Part shown: positions 33,530 to 42,591 of the stretch, one piece after another
How positions within the stretch are numbered: position 1 is the first letter of the stretch
How the letters are laid out: each line of letters begins with the position of its first letter
Assembly: GCA_023511615.1 (NCBI GenBank)
Contig: JAIMBL010000007.1
Coordinates: forward strand, 1-59,662
Direction: 5' to 3'
Length of the DNA stretch: 59,662 bases
DNA from: Leptolyngbyaceae cyanobacterium HOT.MB2.61
GTDB taxonomy: Bacteria; Cyanobacteriota; Cyanobacteriia; Leptolyngbyales; Leptolyngbyaceae
Program-made: the position numbers and the translations under genes
Notes under the pieces: generated by a model
The model's input: only the letters and a program-made list of their open reading frames with translations
Databases searched by the model: none
Told to the model about the DNA's origin: nothing

Positions 33530-33787
33530 TTAACGTTCTTGAGAGGGAGGGAGTTCAGGCAGGGTAAAATCGACTCGATCTGGGAAGAATTGTCCAGTCG
33601 TGGCGTAGTTGTAGCCAAAGTATCCAATCCCTGCTATTAGGGCGATCGCCAGCAACGCTCCCAAAATTCCATCCCCTGATAACGCACGAGATCTGGCGAG
33701 GCGATCGCGCTGACCATCCCGGTAGCCCCTCAAATACTCAGGGCTTTGTACTACTTCCTGTTCTTCCTGCTTGACCGTTCTTCGCAT
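33530..33787 (-). CDS. Small single-pass membrane protein (85 aa)
   Basis: The N-terminal 35 residues are charged and contain PEYLRGYRDGQRDRLARSRA, a Y-x-x-G-Y-x-x-G-x-x-D-x pattern seen in small cyanobacterial membrane proteins. One transmembrane segment follows (about 42-64, GILGALLAIALIAGIGYFGY), then a Pro-rich tail. A negative-inside to outside topology cannot be fixed. Function unknown. It is 144 bp upstream of the 89-aa gene, with the direct repeat pair in between, so it is probably a separate transcript. Confidence 0.7.
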   Translation of the reverse strand: MRRTVKQEEQEVVQSPEYLRGYRDGQRDRLARSRALSGDGILGALLAIALIAGIGYFGYNYATTGQFFPDRVDFTLPELPPSQER

Positions 33788-33887
33788 AGAAACCTCGAGA
33801 ACTCGTCAAAGTTACAAATATACTGACGTCCCAATTTCGAGCATAACCAGGCTGCAAGCCCAATTTCCTCTATCCATAAGCTGAGAT

Positions 33888-34664
33888 TCAAAACATCCAC
33901 TCCAGTACTACCCCAACCCGGCTATCCTTCCGTTGCCGTGCATTTTGCTTCTGCATATCGGTAGAAAGCCGCAAACGGTGGGTCAGCGCGTAGCCAAAAG
34001 AAAGCGTAGTTAACCCAACTTCTTCCTCTGCTCCAGGGGCGACCCAACTCTGGGTTAAAGAAATATCCGCAGCCCCAGTTCGAGAAGGAACCAGCAACAG
34101 ACGCAAACCTACATGCAAACCGTCGGACGTGTAGCGTGGAGTGTCCAAACGACGGTAACCCAGAACTGGAGCAAGGTTGATATAGCCACCTAATGGAAGC
34201 ATGTAGTAGCGCAGGTCAGCTCCCCAAGCCTCTCGTTTACCGTCGAACGATGACTGATAATCAGCATTGAGAGTCAGACCTGTTCGCCCCACAAACAGGT
34301 CCTCCAGTCCAATATTCCATCCCCCCGCTTGTCGAGTGGAGGGAAAGGTAGAAAATCCTAACCGTAAGCGGGTGCGAAAGCTGGGGTCTCGTTTGATGTC
34401 TTCTAAAACATCGGGAACCTTATCAAGCCAGCGCCGGAGGACGGGGCTGGAGTCGATGAGAGTGGGATCTAGATCGAGGGAGGAAGGGGGGGAGGAGTTT
34501 TGGGGTTTGAGATTTGAGTTTTGGGTTGGGTTCTGGATAGGTTGGAGGTTCCAGTGGGGGTGGGAAAGGTCACTGGCTGCATGGGAGGCCAGTGGCAGCC
34601 CCTGGGCTGGATGGGCAAGGACGGGCAAGCCAAGGGATAGCAGAAGAAGCTGAATGGATTTCAA
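33888..34664 (-). CDS. Outer-membrane beta-barrel protein
   Basis: 258 residues. An N-terminal signal peptide is present (LLLLSLGLPVLAHPAQG). Residues after about 95 alternate polar and hydrophobic positions in beta-strand style (RLRLGFSTFPS, TGLTLNADYQSS, WGADLRYYMLP, YINLAPVLGYRRLD, VGLTTLSFGYALTHRLRLS) and the protein ends EWMF, with the aromatic C-terminal residue typical of outer-membrane barrels. No specific family is recognised. A linker around residues 40-62 (NPTQNSNLKPQNSSPPSS) is encoded by DNA resembling the intergenic filler seen elsewhere. The start codon is TTG with a poor ribosome-binding site. Confidence 0.65.
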   Translation of the reverse strand: MKSIQLLLLSLGLPVLAHPAQGLPLASHAASDLSHPHWNLQPIQNPTQNSNLKPQNSSPPSSLDLDPTLIDSSPVLRRWLDKVPDVLEDIKRDPSFRTRLRLGFSTFPSTRQAGGWNIGLEDLFVGRTGLTLNADYQSSFDGKREAWGADLRYYMLPLGGYINLAPVLGYRRLDTPRYTSDGLHVGLRLLLVPSRTGAADISLTQSWVAPGAEEEVGLTTLSFGYALTHRLRLSTDMQKQNARQRKDSRVGVVLEWMF

Positions 34665-34723
34665 GTAGCTGCAATGAATTTTTTATACAGTTGTAGCAAT
34701 GAAATTGGGAAGTCGGGAGGGGA

Positions 34724-34795
34724 GCTGAATAGCAGGATGAGTTGGAACGAAGTTCCAATTCATCCAACCCTAAATTTATCCCCGGAATCAGCAAC
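34724..34795 (+). repeat. Palindromic repeat R2, copy 3
   Basis: Core palindrome TTGGAACGAAGTTCCAA with CAGGATGA to the left and CATCC to the right, ending AATCAGCAAC. It lies between the outer-membrane gene and acsF, whose stop codons it does not touch. Confidence 0.75.
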
Positions 34796-34804
34796 GCCGG
34801 AGGG

Positions 34805-34852
34805 GAAAAAGAAACGGCTCTACACTGCTGAAAACCAACAGGGCAGAGCCGT
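34805..34852 (-). terminator. acsF terminator (minus strand)
   Basis: ACGGCTCT (34814-34821) and AGAGCCGT (34845-34852) form a stem; on the minus strand it is followed by TTCTTTTTCCCC. It is 29 bp after the acsF stop codon. Confidence 0.8.
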
Positions 34853-34880
34853 CGACAACCAAGGGGCAACTGTATCCAAC

Positions 34881-35957
34881 CTAGCGGATGGTTCCTTCCA
34901 GAGAAGCGGTGTTAATCGGCTTGATGAGATAGAGCCGGAGGAATTGCCATCCATTGGAGATGTAGTAAGGCAGTTTTTGGAAGAACCGCACAAATTTGGG
35001 AGCGTTAGAGTTGGCGATCGCTGTCAGCTTTTCATTATTGCGAACACAAATCTCCAGGCGATCGTAGAACTCTGGCGTTTCCACATTCAGGATGACCGGG
35101 AAAACACGAGCAGACGTTTCATTCGTCTTCTCAATCACGTATTTGTCGTACTCCCGCGCATCCAGCCCAATGGAGCGATAGAAGCCAGCCCGCTGGACAT
35201 CGTTCAGGTACATGGTGGCAAACACGGAAAGCAGGAAGAAACGGCACCACAGCCGGGCCTTCCAGTCATTCAGGAACTGGGGTTGAGAGCGCATAATGGC
35301 GTCAAAAAAGTCGCCATGACGGTTTTCGTCCTGACACCAGTTTTCAAAGAAGCGGAAGATGGGATAAATCCGATTTTCTGGATGGGCTTCCAGATGACGG
35401 TAGATGGTGATATAGCGCCAGTATCCAATCTTTTCAGATAGGTAGGTGGCGTAGAAGATGAATTTGGGCTTAAAGAAGGTGTACTTGCGACTCTTGGTGA
35501 GGAATCCCAGGTCGAGGGTCAGGTTGAAATCTGACAATGCCTTGTTCAAAAAGCCAGAATGACGCGCCTCGTCACGAGACATCAGAGTGAAGATCTCAGA
35601 CAGGGTTGGGTTCTTATCCTTCAGCCGCCGTCCCAGTTCTTTGTAGAGCAGAAATCCAGAAAATTCAGCCGTGCAGGAGCGCTCCAGAAACTCGACAAAC
35701 AATCGACGAGTTTCACCATCGATGTGATCCCAGGACTGCTCAAACTCTTCGTTGCGAACAAAGTGGTGACGGTTGTAGTCTGCCCGGAACTCTTCCAGGA
35801 TGGCCTTTAGCTCGTCTTCGTTGGCGGAGATGTCCATCTTCGCCATCTCATCGAAGTCAGTGGTGTAGAAGCGGGGGGTCAGGATCGTTTCCTTCGCAGG
35901 AACTTTTACCCCAGGACGCATCTCTTCAAAAACAGGCTTCTTAATGGAATCTACCAT
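34881..35957 (-). CDS. acsF: Mg-protoporphyrin IX monomethyl ester oxidative cyclase
   Basis: Forms the fifth ring of chlorophyll using O2, a membrane-associated di-iron monooxygenase. 358 residues, as usual for the cyanobacterial enzyme. The di-iron ligands lie in the two E-x-x-H motifs DEARH (in [12 protein letters not shown]) and DENRH (in [12 protein letters not shown]), with further glutamates in [14 protein letters not shown]. The N-terminus [19 protein letters not shown] is diagnostic. A single oxygen-requiring cyclase gene is seen; there is no anaerobic BchE in the window. Separate terminator and a 365-bp upstream gap argue for a monocistronic transcript. Confidence 0.97.
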   Translation of the reverse strand: MVDSIKKPVFEEMRPGVKVPAKETILTPRFYTTDFDEMAKMDISANEDELKAILEEFRADYNRHHFVRNEEFEQSWDHIDGETRRLFVEFLERSCTAEFSGFLLYKELGRRLKDKNPTLSEIFTLMSRDEARHSGFLNKALSDFNLTLDLGFLTKSRKYTFFKPKFIFYATYLSEKIGYWRYITIYRHLEAHPENRIYPIFRFFENWCQDENRHGDFFDAIMRSQPQFLNDWKARLWCRFFLLSVFATMYLNDVQRAGFYRSIGLDAREYDKYVIEKTNETSARVFPVILNVETPEFYDRLEICVRNNEKLTAIANSNAPKFVRFFQKLPYYISNGWQFLRLYLIKPINTASLEGTIR

Positions 35958-36322
35958 GGGTCGTTATTTCGTCTGCGGAACTTCTGAATTTCAGACAGGC
36001 ATGCGATAGCTTCGGCAAAGCGCCACCTTCTGCAATCGATTAGAGAAAAACTTCTGTTGCTGATTCACCAGATGGAGTTTCAGCAATGATCACGAAATCA
36101 AGTCTATCAGGCTCTGCGACACCAAATTGCAGTGATCGCGTTAAGAGTTGCAACACAGATTCAAGTTTTGTAACCAAACGGAATTCCTTCTATCTAATTC
36201 CTTCTATCTTCTGACGCTGCCAACTTTGAGCAAAGTCCTTATGATTTAGAAACTATAGCAATCACCCTGCTCTCTATTCCTAATCCCCCTTACCTGCTTT
36301 CAAGCATCAAAGAACCACGGGT
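35958..36322. promoter_or_regulatory. Divergent upstream region of acsF and the TM2 gene
   Basis: A 365-bp gap separating two divergent genes, so both promoters should be here. A tandem ATTCCTTCTATCT repeat lies at about 36182-36210. I see no confident -10 or -35 boxes, riboswitch fold or gene. Confidence 0.4.
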
Positions 36323-36820
36323 ATGAACAACATTGGCACCGCTTACGTTCTTTGGCTGGGTTGCCTGCTTCAACTGCACGGGCTACATCGCCTTTACAAC
36401 GGCAAAATTTTCACAGGTTTGTTGTGGATGTTCAGTTTTGGCCTGTTTGGGATCGGTCAACTCGTGGATCTCCTCCTGATTCCTAACATGGTGCAGGAGC
36501 ACAATGACAAACTGAGAAGCAGCCAGGGTCTCCTGCCTTCGGGAGTTCCCCAAGATCAAGCGGTGATTGAACGAGTCGTGATTCAAGAGGATTTGTTGCC
36601 TCCCGTTGTTCAATCTCAGACTAATCAGCTCACAGTCAAACTTCTAAGAGCCGCGGAAGCCAGAGGTGGCAAGCTTTCTGTAACGCAGGGAGTGATGGAA
36701 ACCGGAGCCAGCTTTGCAGAAGTGGAAAATGTTCTCTTAAGCATTGTGCGGGCGGGTTATGCCGACATTGGTAACCACCCCGAGACGGGCGTGGTGCTGT
36801 ATGAGTTTAAGGAACTGTGA
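36323..36820 (+). CDS. TM2 domain-containing protein
   Basis: 165 residues. The first 60 residues form a TM2 domain: two transmembrane helices (about 6-20 and 30-52) joined by LHGLHRLYNGKIFTGLLWMF, where the conserved G-x-H-R-L/F-Y-x-G pattern is plain. The remainder is cytoplasmic, containing LLRAAEARGGKLSVTQGVM and a winged-helix-like stretch (ASFAEVENVLLSIVRAGYAD). Such TM2 plus small soluble domain proteins are frequent in cyanobacteria; the function is unknown. Convergent with trmB, only eight bases apart. Confidence 0.85.
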   Translation: MNNIGTAYVLWLGCLLQLHGLHRLYNGKIFTGLLWMFSFGLFGIGQLVDLLLIPNMVQEHNDKLRSSQGLLPSGVPQDQAVIERVVIQEDLLPPVVQSQTNQLTVKLLRAAEARGGKLSVTQGVMETGASFAEVENVLLSIVRAGYADIGNHPETGVVLYEFKEL

Positions 36821-36828
36821 GCCACACT

Positions 36829-37461
36829 TCACGTTCTAACAAGCAGCATTCGGTAGACGGGTTCGCCTCGCTTTAAGGTAGACAGTTCGCGCTCAGTGGG
36901 AATGGGCATTGGATTTTCAGGCAACCAATGGTCGGGCTGGCGAGTAAAGGCAGGGTTTTCAGAGAAGCGATCGCCCATCTCTACGGCAACTTCTTCCACA
37001 TCCGATTGAAGAAACACCACACCGCCACTGGGCAGGGCACTCGCCAAATCATTTATCAGTTCTGGCTGCACCAGACGACGTTTCTGGTGTTTACGCTTAA
37101 ACCAGGGATCGGGGAACTGAATCGTAACCCTTCGTAGAATGCCCGCTGGCAAGGAATTCAGGATCGGACGAAGGGAATTATTAGCATTACAGAACAGATA
37201 GTACAGATTGACCAACCCCAGATCATTTCGCCACTGATTGGCCTGATCAACCAGCGGCTCCCGAATTTCCAGGCCCAAAAAGTTCCACTCTGGTTGGCGT
37301 TGCGCCATCTCCAGCAAAAATCGTCCCTTACCACAGCCAATATCCAGATGAAGGGGCTGGTTTGGTAAAGCATATATCTTCTGCCAGTCTGGCGGAGAGG
37401 CAGGCGTTTGATACTTTTTGCTGAGCGGGTTAACATGCTCCCGCACACGGACAACAGACAA
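36829..37461 (-). CDS. trmB: tRNA (guanosine-46-N7)-methyltransferase
   Basis: Methylates G46 in the tRNA variable loop using S-adenosylmethionine. The 210-residue protein shows LHLDIGCGKGRFLLEMA (SAM-binding motif), FLGLEIREPLVDQA, RVTIQFPDPWFKRKHQKRRLV (the family-defining PDPW-K-x-x-H-x-x-R-R) and the closing TERE region. The start is a TTG, chosen because a strong GAGGAGG ribosome-binding site stands five bases before it; the first in-frame alternatives have none. The site lies within the ten-base gap after fetB, so the two are co-transcribed. Confidence 0.93.
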   Translation of the reverse strand: MSVVRVREHVNPLSKKYQTPASPPDWQKIYALPNQPLHLDIGCGKGRFLLEMAQRQPEWNFLGLEIREPLVDQANQWRNDLGLVNLYYLFCNANNSLRPILNSLPAGILRRVTIQFPDPWFKRKHQKRRLVQPELINDLASALPSGGVVFLQSDVEEVAVEMGDRFSENPAFTRQPDHWLPENPMPIPTERELSTLKRGEPVYRMLLVRT

Positions 37462-37471
37462 GAATACCTCC

Positions 37472-38236
37472 TCACCACAAAATTAACTGCGCGGCCTGGT
37501 TGAAAAATTTTTGACAAATTCCCCAGGTGACGAGGGAGGTGGTGATTAAGGTCGCAAAGGCCAGCATAAACATGATCAGCATCTGGTAAGCCGCCGCCAG
37601 GAGGGGATTAACGCCACTTAGCAACTGTCCAGTCATGATCCCTGGTAAGGTTACGATCCCCACTACCATCATGGTGTTGATGGTTGGAATTAATCCAGCG
37701 TTGATGGCGTCTTTACGATACTGGGCTACAGCCTGCCGGGGAGTTGCTCCCAAACTGAGGTGGGTTTCAATTTCTAACTGGCTGCTATTGAGAGTACTAA
37801 CCAGACGTTCGCCCGCGAGAGCGGCTCCATTCATCGCATTTCCTAACACAACTCCCGCCAATGGAATAACGTACTGAGGTTCATACCAGACCTGAGGTCG
37901 AATCACGAGCAGATTGATGTAAACCAGAGTGAGGAGGATGCTAACTAAAATGGAACCACCCACCAGGGGCAACAGGTGAGGAATTTTTCGGCTGATCCGG
38001 TTACGGGCAGCCAGGGTTGAAATTGCCAGCATCACCCCCAGCACCATCAGCACCAGCCAGGGCTCTCGAATAGCAAACACCGCCGCCAGGACATAACCAA
38101 CGACCAGCAATTGGACAATCGTGCGCCCTGTTGCAATTGCCAGATTCCACTCCAAACCCAGCCGTTGCCATGCCGAAAGCGCGATCGCGATCGCCATCAT
38201 TCCCAGCGCCCAGACGAGTTGTAGAGGAGAATTCAT
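37472..38236 (-). CDS. FetB-like ABC transporter permease (UPF0014)
   Basis: 254-residue polytopic inner-membrane protein of the UPF0014 family, to which the E. coli iron exporter permease FetB belongs. Seven or so transmembrane helices; the central AGVVLGNAMNGAALAGERL, HLSLGATPRQAVAQYRKDAI and INTMMVVGIVTLPGIMTGQLLSG are family signatures. In E. coli the partner ATPase FetA is adjacent, but here none is; trmB follows in the same operon after ten bases. Transport of iron or another metal is an inference from family. Confidence 0.85.
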   Translation of the reverse strand: MNSPLQLVWALGMMAIAIALSAWQRLGLEWNLAIATGRTIVQLLVVGYVLAAVFAIREPWLVLMVLGVMLAISTLAARNRISRKIPHLLPLVGGSILVSILLTLVYINLLVIRPQVWYEPQYVIPLAGVVLGNAMNGAALAGERLVSTLNSSQLEIETHLSLGATPRQAVAQYRKDAINAGLIPTINTMMVVGIVTLPGIMTGQLLSGVNPLLAAAYQMLIMFMLAFATLITTSLVTWGICQKFFNQAAQLILW

Positions 38237-38555
38237 TCAGATTCAGAGTTGTTCGTTGTTCGTTGTTAGACAGATGAGGGGGGATGAGTGGGGGCCAGGG
38301 ATAAGAAGCCAGGGACTATGGGAGTTCTGAAGTTTGAGATTTGAGTTCTGAGTTGTCCCCCAACACCTGATCCCTAGCTCCCAGTCCCTAGTCCCTACCT
38401 TCCGCTTCCCATCCCCTGTCCCCCCTTCCTGAACCCCTGATCTCCTCGAAACAAACCAACAAAATCTCCAGTCCGTGATCACAATGACGTTGTGCGGTTT
38501 CAATCCTGTGCAAAATTTGATTCTATTAGTTGAGTATGACTCGTGGTGTAAATGA
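38237..38555. other. Gap of low-complexity filler, no gene seen
   Basis: Contains the filler GAAGTTTGAGATTTGAGTTC (about 38323-38342), CAGATGAGGGGGGATGAG and a long C/T-rich run (about 38355-38438). Similar filler is at 42060-42205. The open frame of 86 codons on the minus strand here is repeat-derived. Both neighbouring genes start away from the gap. Confidence 0.55.
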
Positions 38556-39689
38556 GTGAAGAAAATCCCACCGTTTGATCTGACCGAACAATACCAGATT
38601 ATCGGAGAAGAAATTAATGCCTCTGTGACAGAGGTGCTTGCATCGGGTCACTACATTGGAGGGGCCTGGGTTGAGACATTTGAGCAACAGTTTGCCAGTT
38701 ATGTTGGTACGGCCCAGTGTATTGCCTGTAATTCCGGGACGGATGCCCTTTACCTGGCACTGAGGGCACTCAATATTGGGCCGGGTGATGAGGTCATCAC
38801 GACTCCCTTTACCTTCGTAGCAACGGCGGAGACAGTTAGTGCGGTTGGGGCGACGCCTGTTTTTGTGGATATTGACGGGCAAACCTTTAACCTGGACCTG
38901 GAACAGGTGAAGGCTGCAATTACTGAGCGAACACGAGCAATCCTTCCTGTACACCTGTTTGGGTTGCCGGTTGATATGTCTTGCCTGATGGCGATCGCCC
39001 AGACCCACCACCTGGCAGTTGTAGAAGACTGTGCTCAGGCAACGGGAGCGGAGTGGGCAGGGCAAAAAGTGGGCAGCATTGGACATATTGGCTGCTTCAG
39101 TTTCTATCCCACCAAAAATCTGGGTGCCTGTGGTGACGGGGGAGCGGTGACGACCAATGATCCGGCGATCGCTGAGCGCATCCGCCGATTGCGCGACCAC
39201 GGGCGTAAAGGCAGCTACTACTACGAAGAACTGGGTGTCAACAGCCGTTTAGATGCGATTCAGGCTGCCATTCTGCAAGTTAAGCTGCGGTATCTGGACA
39301 CCTGGAACAATCAACGGCGTGCTATTGCTGAACGCTACCAGCAACTACTAAGTCCCATTTCTGATATCACCACCCCTCAGGAAATTTCAGGTGGTAGAAG
39401 CGTCTGGAATCAATACACAATTCGGGTTGTAGATCGCACTCCCGAAACCGACCTGTCTTCCAGAGACAGACTACGTAGCCAGTTACAGGAAAAGGGCGTC
39501 ATTTCGATGGTTTACTATCCGTTGCCGCTGCACCTGCAACCCGCTTACAGAGACCTGAAGTATCAGCCCGGCGACTTACCAGAGGCGGAGCAGGCATCCC
39601 GTGAAGTGCTTTCCCTGCCTATGTTTCCAGAGCTTTCACCGGAACAGCAGAGCCAGGTGGTGTATAGGTTAAAGGACTGCTTGCTCTAG
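38556..39689 (+). CDS. DegT/DnrJ/EryC1/StrS family aminotransferase
   Basis: 377 residues of the PLP-dependent sugar aminotransferase family that makes amino sugars for envelope glycans or secondary metabolites. Visible are ASGHYIGGAWVETFEQQFA, CNSGTDALYLALRAL, GPGDEVITTPFTFVATAE, the Asp-containing VVEDCAQATGAEW, the PLP lysine in FSFYPTKNLGACGDGGAV, and NSRLDAIQAAILQVKLRYL near 230-250. The start is GTG; an ATG six bases upstream is out of frame. The nucleotide-sugar substrate cannot be read from the sequence. Neighbours are unrelated, so it is not in an obvious sugar-biosynthesis cluster. Confidence 0.9.
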   Translation: MKKIPPFDLTEQYQIIGEEINASVTEVLASGHYIGGAWVETFEQQFASYVGTAQCIACNSGTDALYLALRALNIGPGDEVITTPFTFVATAETVSAVGATPVFVDIDGQTFNLDLEQVKAAITERTRAILPVHLFGLPVDMSCLMAIAQTHHLAVVEDCAQATGAEWAGQKVGSIGHIGCFSFYPTKNLGACGDGGAVTTNDPAIAERIRRLRDHGRKGSYYYEELGVNSRLDAIQAAILQVKLRYLDTWNNQRRAIAERYQQLLSPISDITTPQEISGGRSVWNQYTIRVVDRTPETDLSSRDRLRSQLQEKGVISMVYYPLPLHLQPAYRDLKYQPGDLPEAEQASREVLSLPMFPELSPEQQSQVVYRLKDCLL

Positions 39690-40202
39690 ATCTGCATTCT
39701 GCATTAACTGTTCAAGGACTCTCTGGTAACCCGTTGCAATTTCCAGCGATCAGGGAATGCTGACTGGGGAGGGGTGAGGGGGCAAGGGGTAAGGCCAAAT
39801 CATCCGATTACCCTGTCACTTAACCCCTGCGGTTAATGCTATAAACCCAGGTTTTGAAGTAATGTAAAAGCAAGGTTAAAAATCACAACATTGCAAAAAT
39901 TGCTCCAGTAGTTTTAGCAAGAGTGATGCAGGACACCCCTATACATAAGGGGGAGAATCTTTTCATACAAAACAAAAATTAATATTTGTCCCCGTTTGGG
40001 ATGGTTTATTTGTATTTTTCTATACTATAGTTAAGCTGGTGCAAAGAAGGTTATTTTTTGATAAGGAAGTAAGTTCTCCTGCATTCTTGCAACCACCTGA
40101 GGGCTATGCTGGACCGAAGCTGCCTCTGGCGCCCCTTGTTCTCGGAATCACAGCGCTGCCCTCACTCACTAAGACGTGAACGTTAGCGAGGTCTAGGTCA
40201 GC
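39690..40202. other. 513-bp gap upstream of the ABC1 kinase gene
   Basis: A small hairpin (CCCCTATACATAAGGGG, about 39937-39953) may end the aminotransferase transcript. TATACT near 40021 with TTGGGA 19 bp upstream is a weak promoter candidate for the kinase gene. AGCGAGGTCTAGG supplies the ribosome-binding site. No gene is seen. Confidence 0.4.
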
Positions 40203-41951
40203 GTGGGTCAACATCCCCTCAGTCAATTAAGGCGCTATGATGCAGGCGCCATCTCCCGGTACTACCACTACCGTCCCTGGAAAGCTCTTTGGCGATCGCT
40301 TCAGATTGTTCTTTCCTTTGCAGGCTTTTTTATTGGGCTTAAGCTGGATGTTTGGTGGCATCGGGAAGAGCGGAATCGTCTAAAGCGAGCGGCGCAACTG
40401 CGTGAAACCCTGACTCGTTTAGGTCCGACCTTTATCAAAGTTGGTCAGGCGCTCTCGACACGGCCAGATCTGGTGCGAAAGGATTTTTTGGATGAGTTAG
40501 TGAAGCTGCAAGATCAGCTTCCCCCATTTCCAACGGAGACTGCGTTCAGCATTATTGAGCAGGAACTTGATCGCTCCTTAGATGAGGTTTACAGCCTGAT
40601 TTCGCCTGAGCCAGTAGCGGCTGCGAGTCTGGGACAGGTTTATCGCGCCCGTCTTTACAGTGGGGAGGAAGTGGCTGTCAAGGTTCAGCGTCCTGACCTT
40701 TTGCCCATATTGACGCTGGATCTCTACCTGCTGCGCTGGGCAGCAAGCTGGATGGCTCCCTGGTTACCGCTGAATCTGGGACACGATCTGACGCTGGTGG
40801 TGGATGAGTTTGGCACTAAACTGTTTGAGGAAATTGACTACCTCAACGAAGCCAGGAACGCGGAGAAATTTGCCACCAACTTCCACAATGACCCAACGGT
40901 TAAGGTTCCGGCCATTTACTGGCGGTACAGCAGTCGGCGGGTTCTGACTCTGGAATGGATTCACGGCTTTAAGCTGACGGACGTGGAGCGGATTCGGGAA
41001 GCGGGTCTGGATAGTGATGCTCTGATTGAAATTGGGGTCACTTCTGGGCTGAGGCAACTTTTAGAGTTTGGCTTCTTCCATGCCGACCCCCATCCCGGTA
41101 ACTTGTTTGCCATGGCCCCGCACTGTAATGTCGATGGCAGTCAGGGTTCTGCCAATCAGGTGTCTGCCCAGATGGCTTACATCGACTTTGGCATGATGGA
41201 TCAGTTGGAGGAATCGGCGAAGGAAACGCTAGTAGATGCTGTTGTCCATCTGGTTAACAAGGACTATAAGGAACTGGCGCAGGACTTCGTTAAGTTGGGT
41301 TTTCTCACCCCAGATACTGATATTTGTCCGATTATCCCTGCTCTGGAAGAAGTGCTTGGCGACGTGATGGGCAAAAATGTTCGGGATTTCAACTTCAAGA
41401 CGATTACGGATCGATTCTCGGAGTTGATGTATGAGTATCCATTCCGTCTCCCCGCCAAGTTTGCCCTGATCATTCGTTCGTTGGTGACTCAGGAAGGTTT
41501 GGCTCTTACACTGAATCCGGAGTTCAAAATTGTAGATGTTGCCTATCCCTATATCGCCAAACGCCTCTTGAAGGGAGAGTCACCAGAGCTAAGACGTCGG
41601 TTAATTGAAGTCCTGTTTAAGGATGGCAAGTTCCAGTGGCAACGATTGGAGAACTTGATTGCGATCGCCCGCACGGATGAACAGTTTGACTTGTTACCCA
41701 CTGCCCAACTGGGTCTTCAGTACCTCCTTTCCGATGAAGGAAAATATCTGAGACGGCAACTGCTGATTGCGCTAACAGAGGACGATCGCCTCCACACTGC
41801 CGAAGTACAGCGGCTATGGGAACTGATTAAAGACGATTTGCAACCCGCACGGTTATTTAACGCTGCGATTGGCGCATTAGCCGGAACCTCTAATGCCAAA
41901 TCTTCCCCTTTGCTCCCTTTCGCCTTAACATTTATTAACAGGGGCGCTTGA
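40203..41951 (+). CDS. ABC1/UbiB (AarF) family atypical kinase
   Basis: 582 residues. The family-specific KxGQ element is FIKVGQALSTRPDL (about 77-90); the Ala-rich nucleotide loop AAASLGQVYRARLYSGE (about 139-155) and the lysine in VAVKVQRP follow, then the catalytic FHADPHPGN and metal-binding YIDFGMMDQ. These proteins are ATPases or kinases that support isoprenoid quinone biosynthesis; in cyanobacteria and plastids they relate to plastoquinone/tocopherol metabolism and stress. Whether this paralogue acts there is not shown. Start is GTG, supported by a purine-rich GCGAGG site. Its stop precedes repeat R2 by 18 bp. Confidence 0.92.
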   Translation: MGQHPLSQLRRYDAGAISRYYHYRPWKALWRSLQIVLSFAGFFIGLKLDVWWHREERNRLKRAAQLRETLTRLGPTFIKVGQALSTRPDLVRKDFLDELVKLQDQLPPFPTETAFSIIEQELDRSLDEVYSLISPEPVAAASLGQVYRARLYSGEEVAVKVQRPDLLPILTLDLYLLRWAASWMAPWLPLNLGHDLTLVVDEFGTKLFEEIDYLNEARNAEKFATNFHNDPTVKVPAIYWRYSSRRVLTLEWIHGFKLTDVERIREAGLDSDALIEIGVTSGLRQLLEFGFFHADPHPGNLFAMAPHCNVDGSQGSANQVSAQMAYIDFGMMDQLEESAKETLVDAVVHLVNKDYKELAQDFVKLGFLTPDTDICPIIPALEEVLGDVMGKNVRDFNFKTITDRFSELMYEYPFRLPAKFALIIRSLVTQEGLALTLNPEFKIVDVAYPYIAKRLLKGESPELRRRLIEVLFKDGKFQWQRLENLIAIARTDEQFDLLPTAQLGLQYLLSDEGKYLRRQLLIALTEDDRLHTAEVQRLWELIKDDLQPARLFNAAIGALAGTSNAKSSPLLPFALTFINRGA

Positions 41952-41968
41952 GAAGTTGCTGGTTGGGC

Positions 41969-42043
41969 GTTGCTGAAAAGCAGGATGAATTGAAACGAAG
42001 TTTCAAGCATCCAACATCTTTCTCATCCCCAGATCCAGTGACG
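41969..42043 (+). repeat. Palindromic repeat R2, copy 4
   Basis: Begins GTTGCTGAAAAGCAGGATG and contains TTGAAACGAAGTTTCAA, ending CCAGTGACGCC. It follows the ABC1 kinase stop codon by 18 bp. The 41952-42220 gap then holds the same intergenic filler as 38237-38555. Confidence 0.8.
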
Positions 42044-42220
42044 CCGTTGTGGGTTGTTAGTTGTTAGACAGATGAGGGGTAGATGGTTAAATAGGGGCTA
42101 TGGAAGTTCTGAGGTTTGAGATTTAAGTTTTAAGGTCTTTCTTGCTCCCCAGTTCCCAACTCTTATCCCCTCTGAGCCCAGCCCCCTTACCTCCCACCCC
42201 CTTTTATTGAGGACCTTCTG

Positions 42221-42586
42221 GTGTATAACGATCCCCCTTATTTTCTGTTGATTGCAGGTTTGCTGGTTAGCCTGACTTCTGGGGCTGCTTTTGATGCGGT
42301 GTTGAAACAGTCTGTGCAGGCTTGGCAAAAAAATCGTTCAACGCGATCGTTGGCAAACTTACAGGGAATGCAGCTTCTGGTGCCGTTTCTGGGAATTGCT
42401 GCTGGAGTCTGCCTGTTCCTGTCATCCGGTGTAGAGATCTTTGGGTTCCCGACTAAGCTGGCCTATGCCATTTCAATTCCTCTCACCATCTTTATTGGAT
42501 GGTTGGTCTGGTCGCAATTGGGTAAGATTCTGGTTCAGCTAGAGCGGGGCGGCTCCAAGGCTCTGGATCTGGACTCCTGGGGTTAG
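42221..42586 (+). CDS. Small membrane protein of unknown function (121 aa)
   Basis: Three hydrophobic segments: YFLLIAGLLVSLTSGAAFDA (about 7-26), LLVPFLGIAAGVCLFLSSGV (about 52-71) and AYAISIPLTIFIGWLVWSQL (about 82-101). The loop after the first carries QSVQAWQKNRSTRSLANLQG. No named family is recognised, though such three-helix proteins are conserved in cyanobacteria as far as I know. Start is GTG with a GAGG site nine bases before. It is convergent with the TPR gene, five bases apart. Confidence 0.7.
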   Translation: MYNDPPYFLLIAGLLVSLTSGAAFDAVLKQSVQAWQKNRSTRSLANLQGMQLLVPFLGIAAGVCLFLSSGVEIFGFPTKLAYAISIPLTIFIGWLVWSQLGKILVQLERGGSKALDLDSWG

Positions 42587-42591
42587 TGGTT

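Noticed and set aside
38526-39200. A 224-codon antisense open frame over the DegT aminotransferase
   Set aside because: The DegT frame carries all family motifs; the antisense frame has none.
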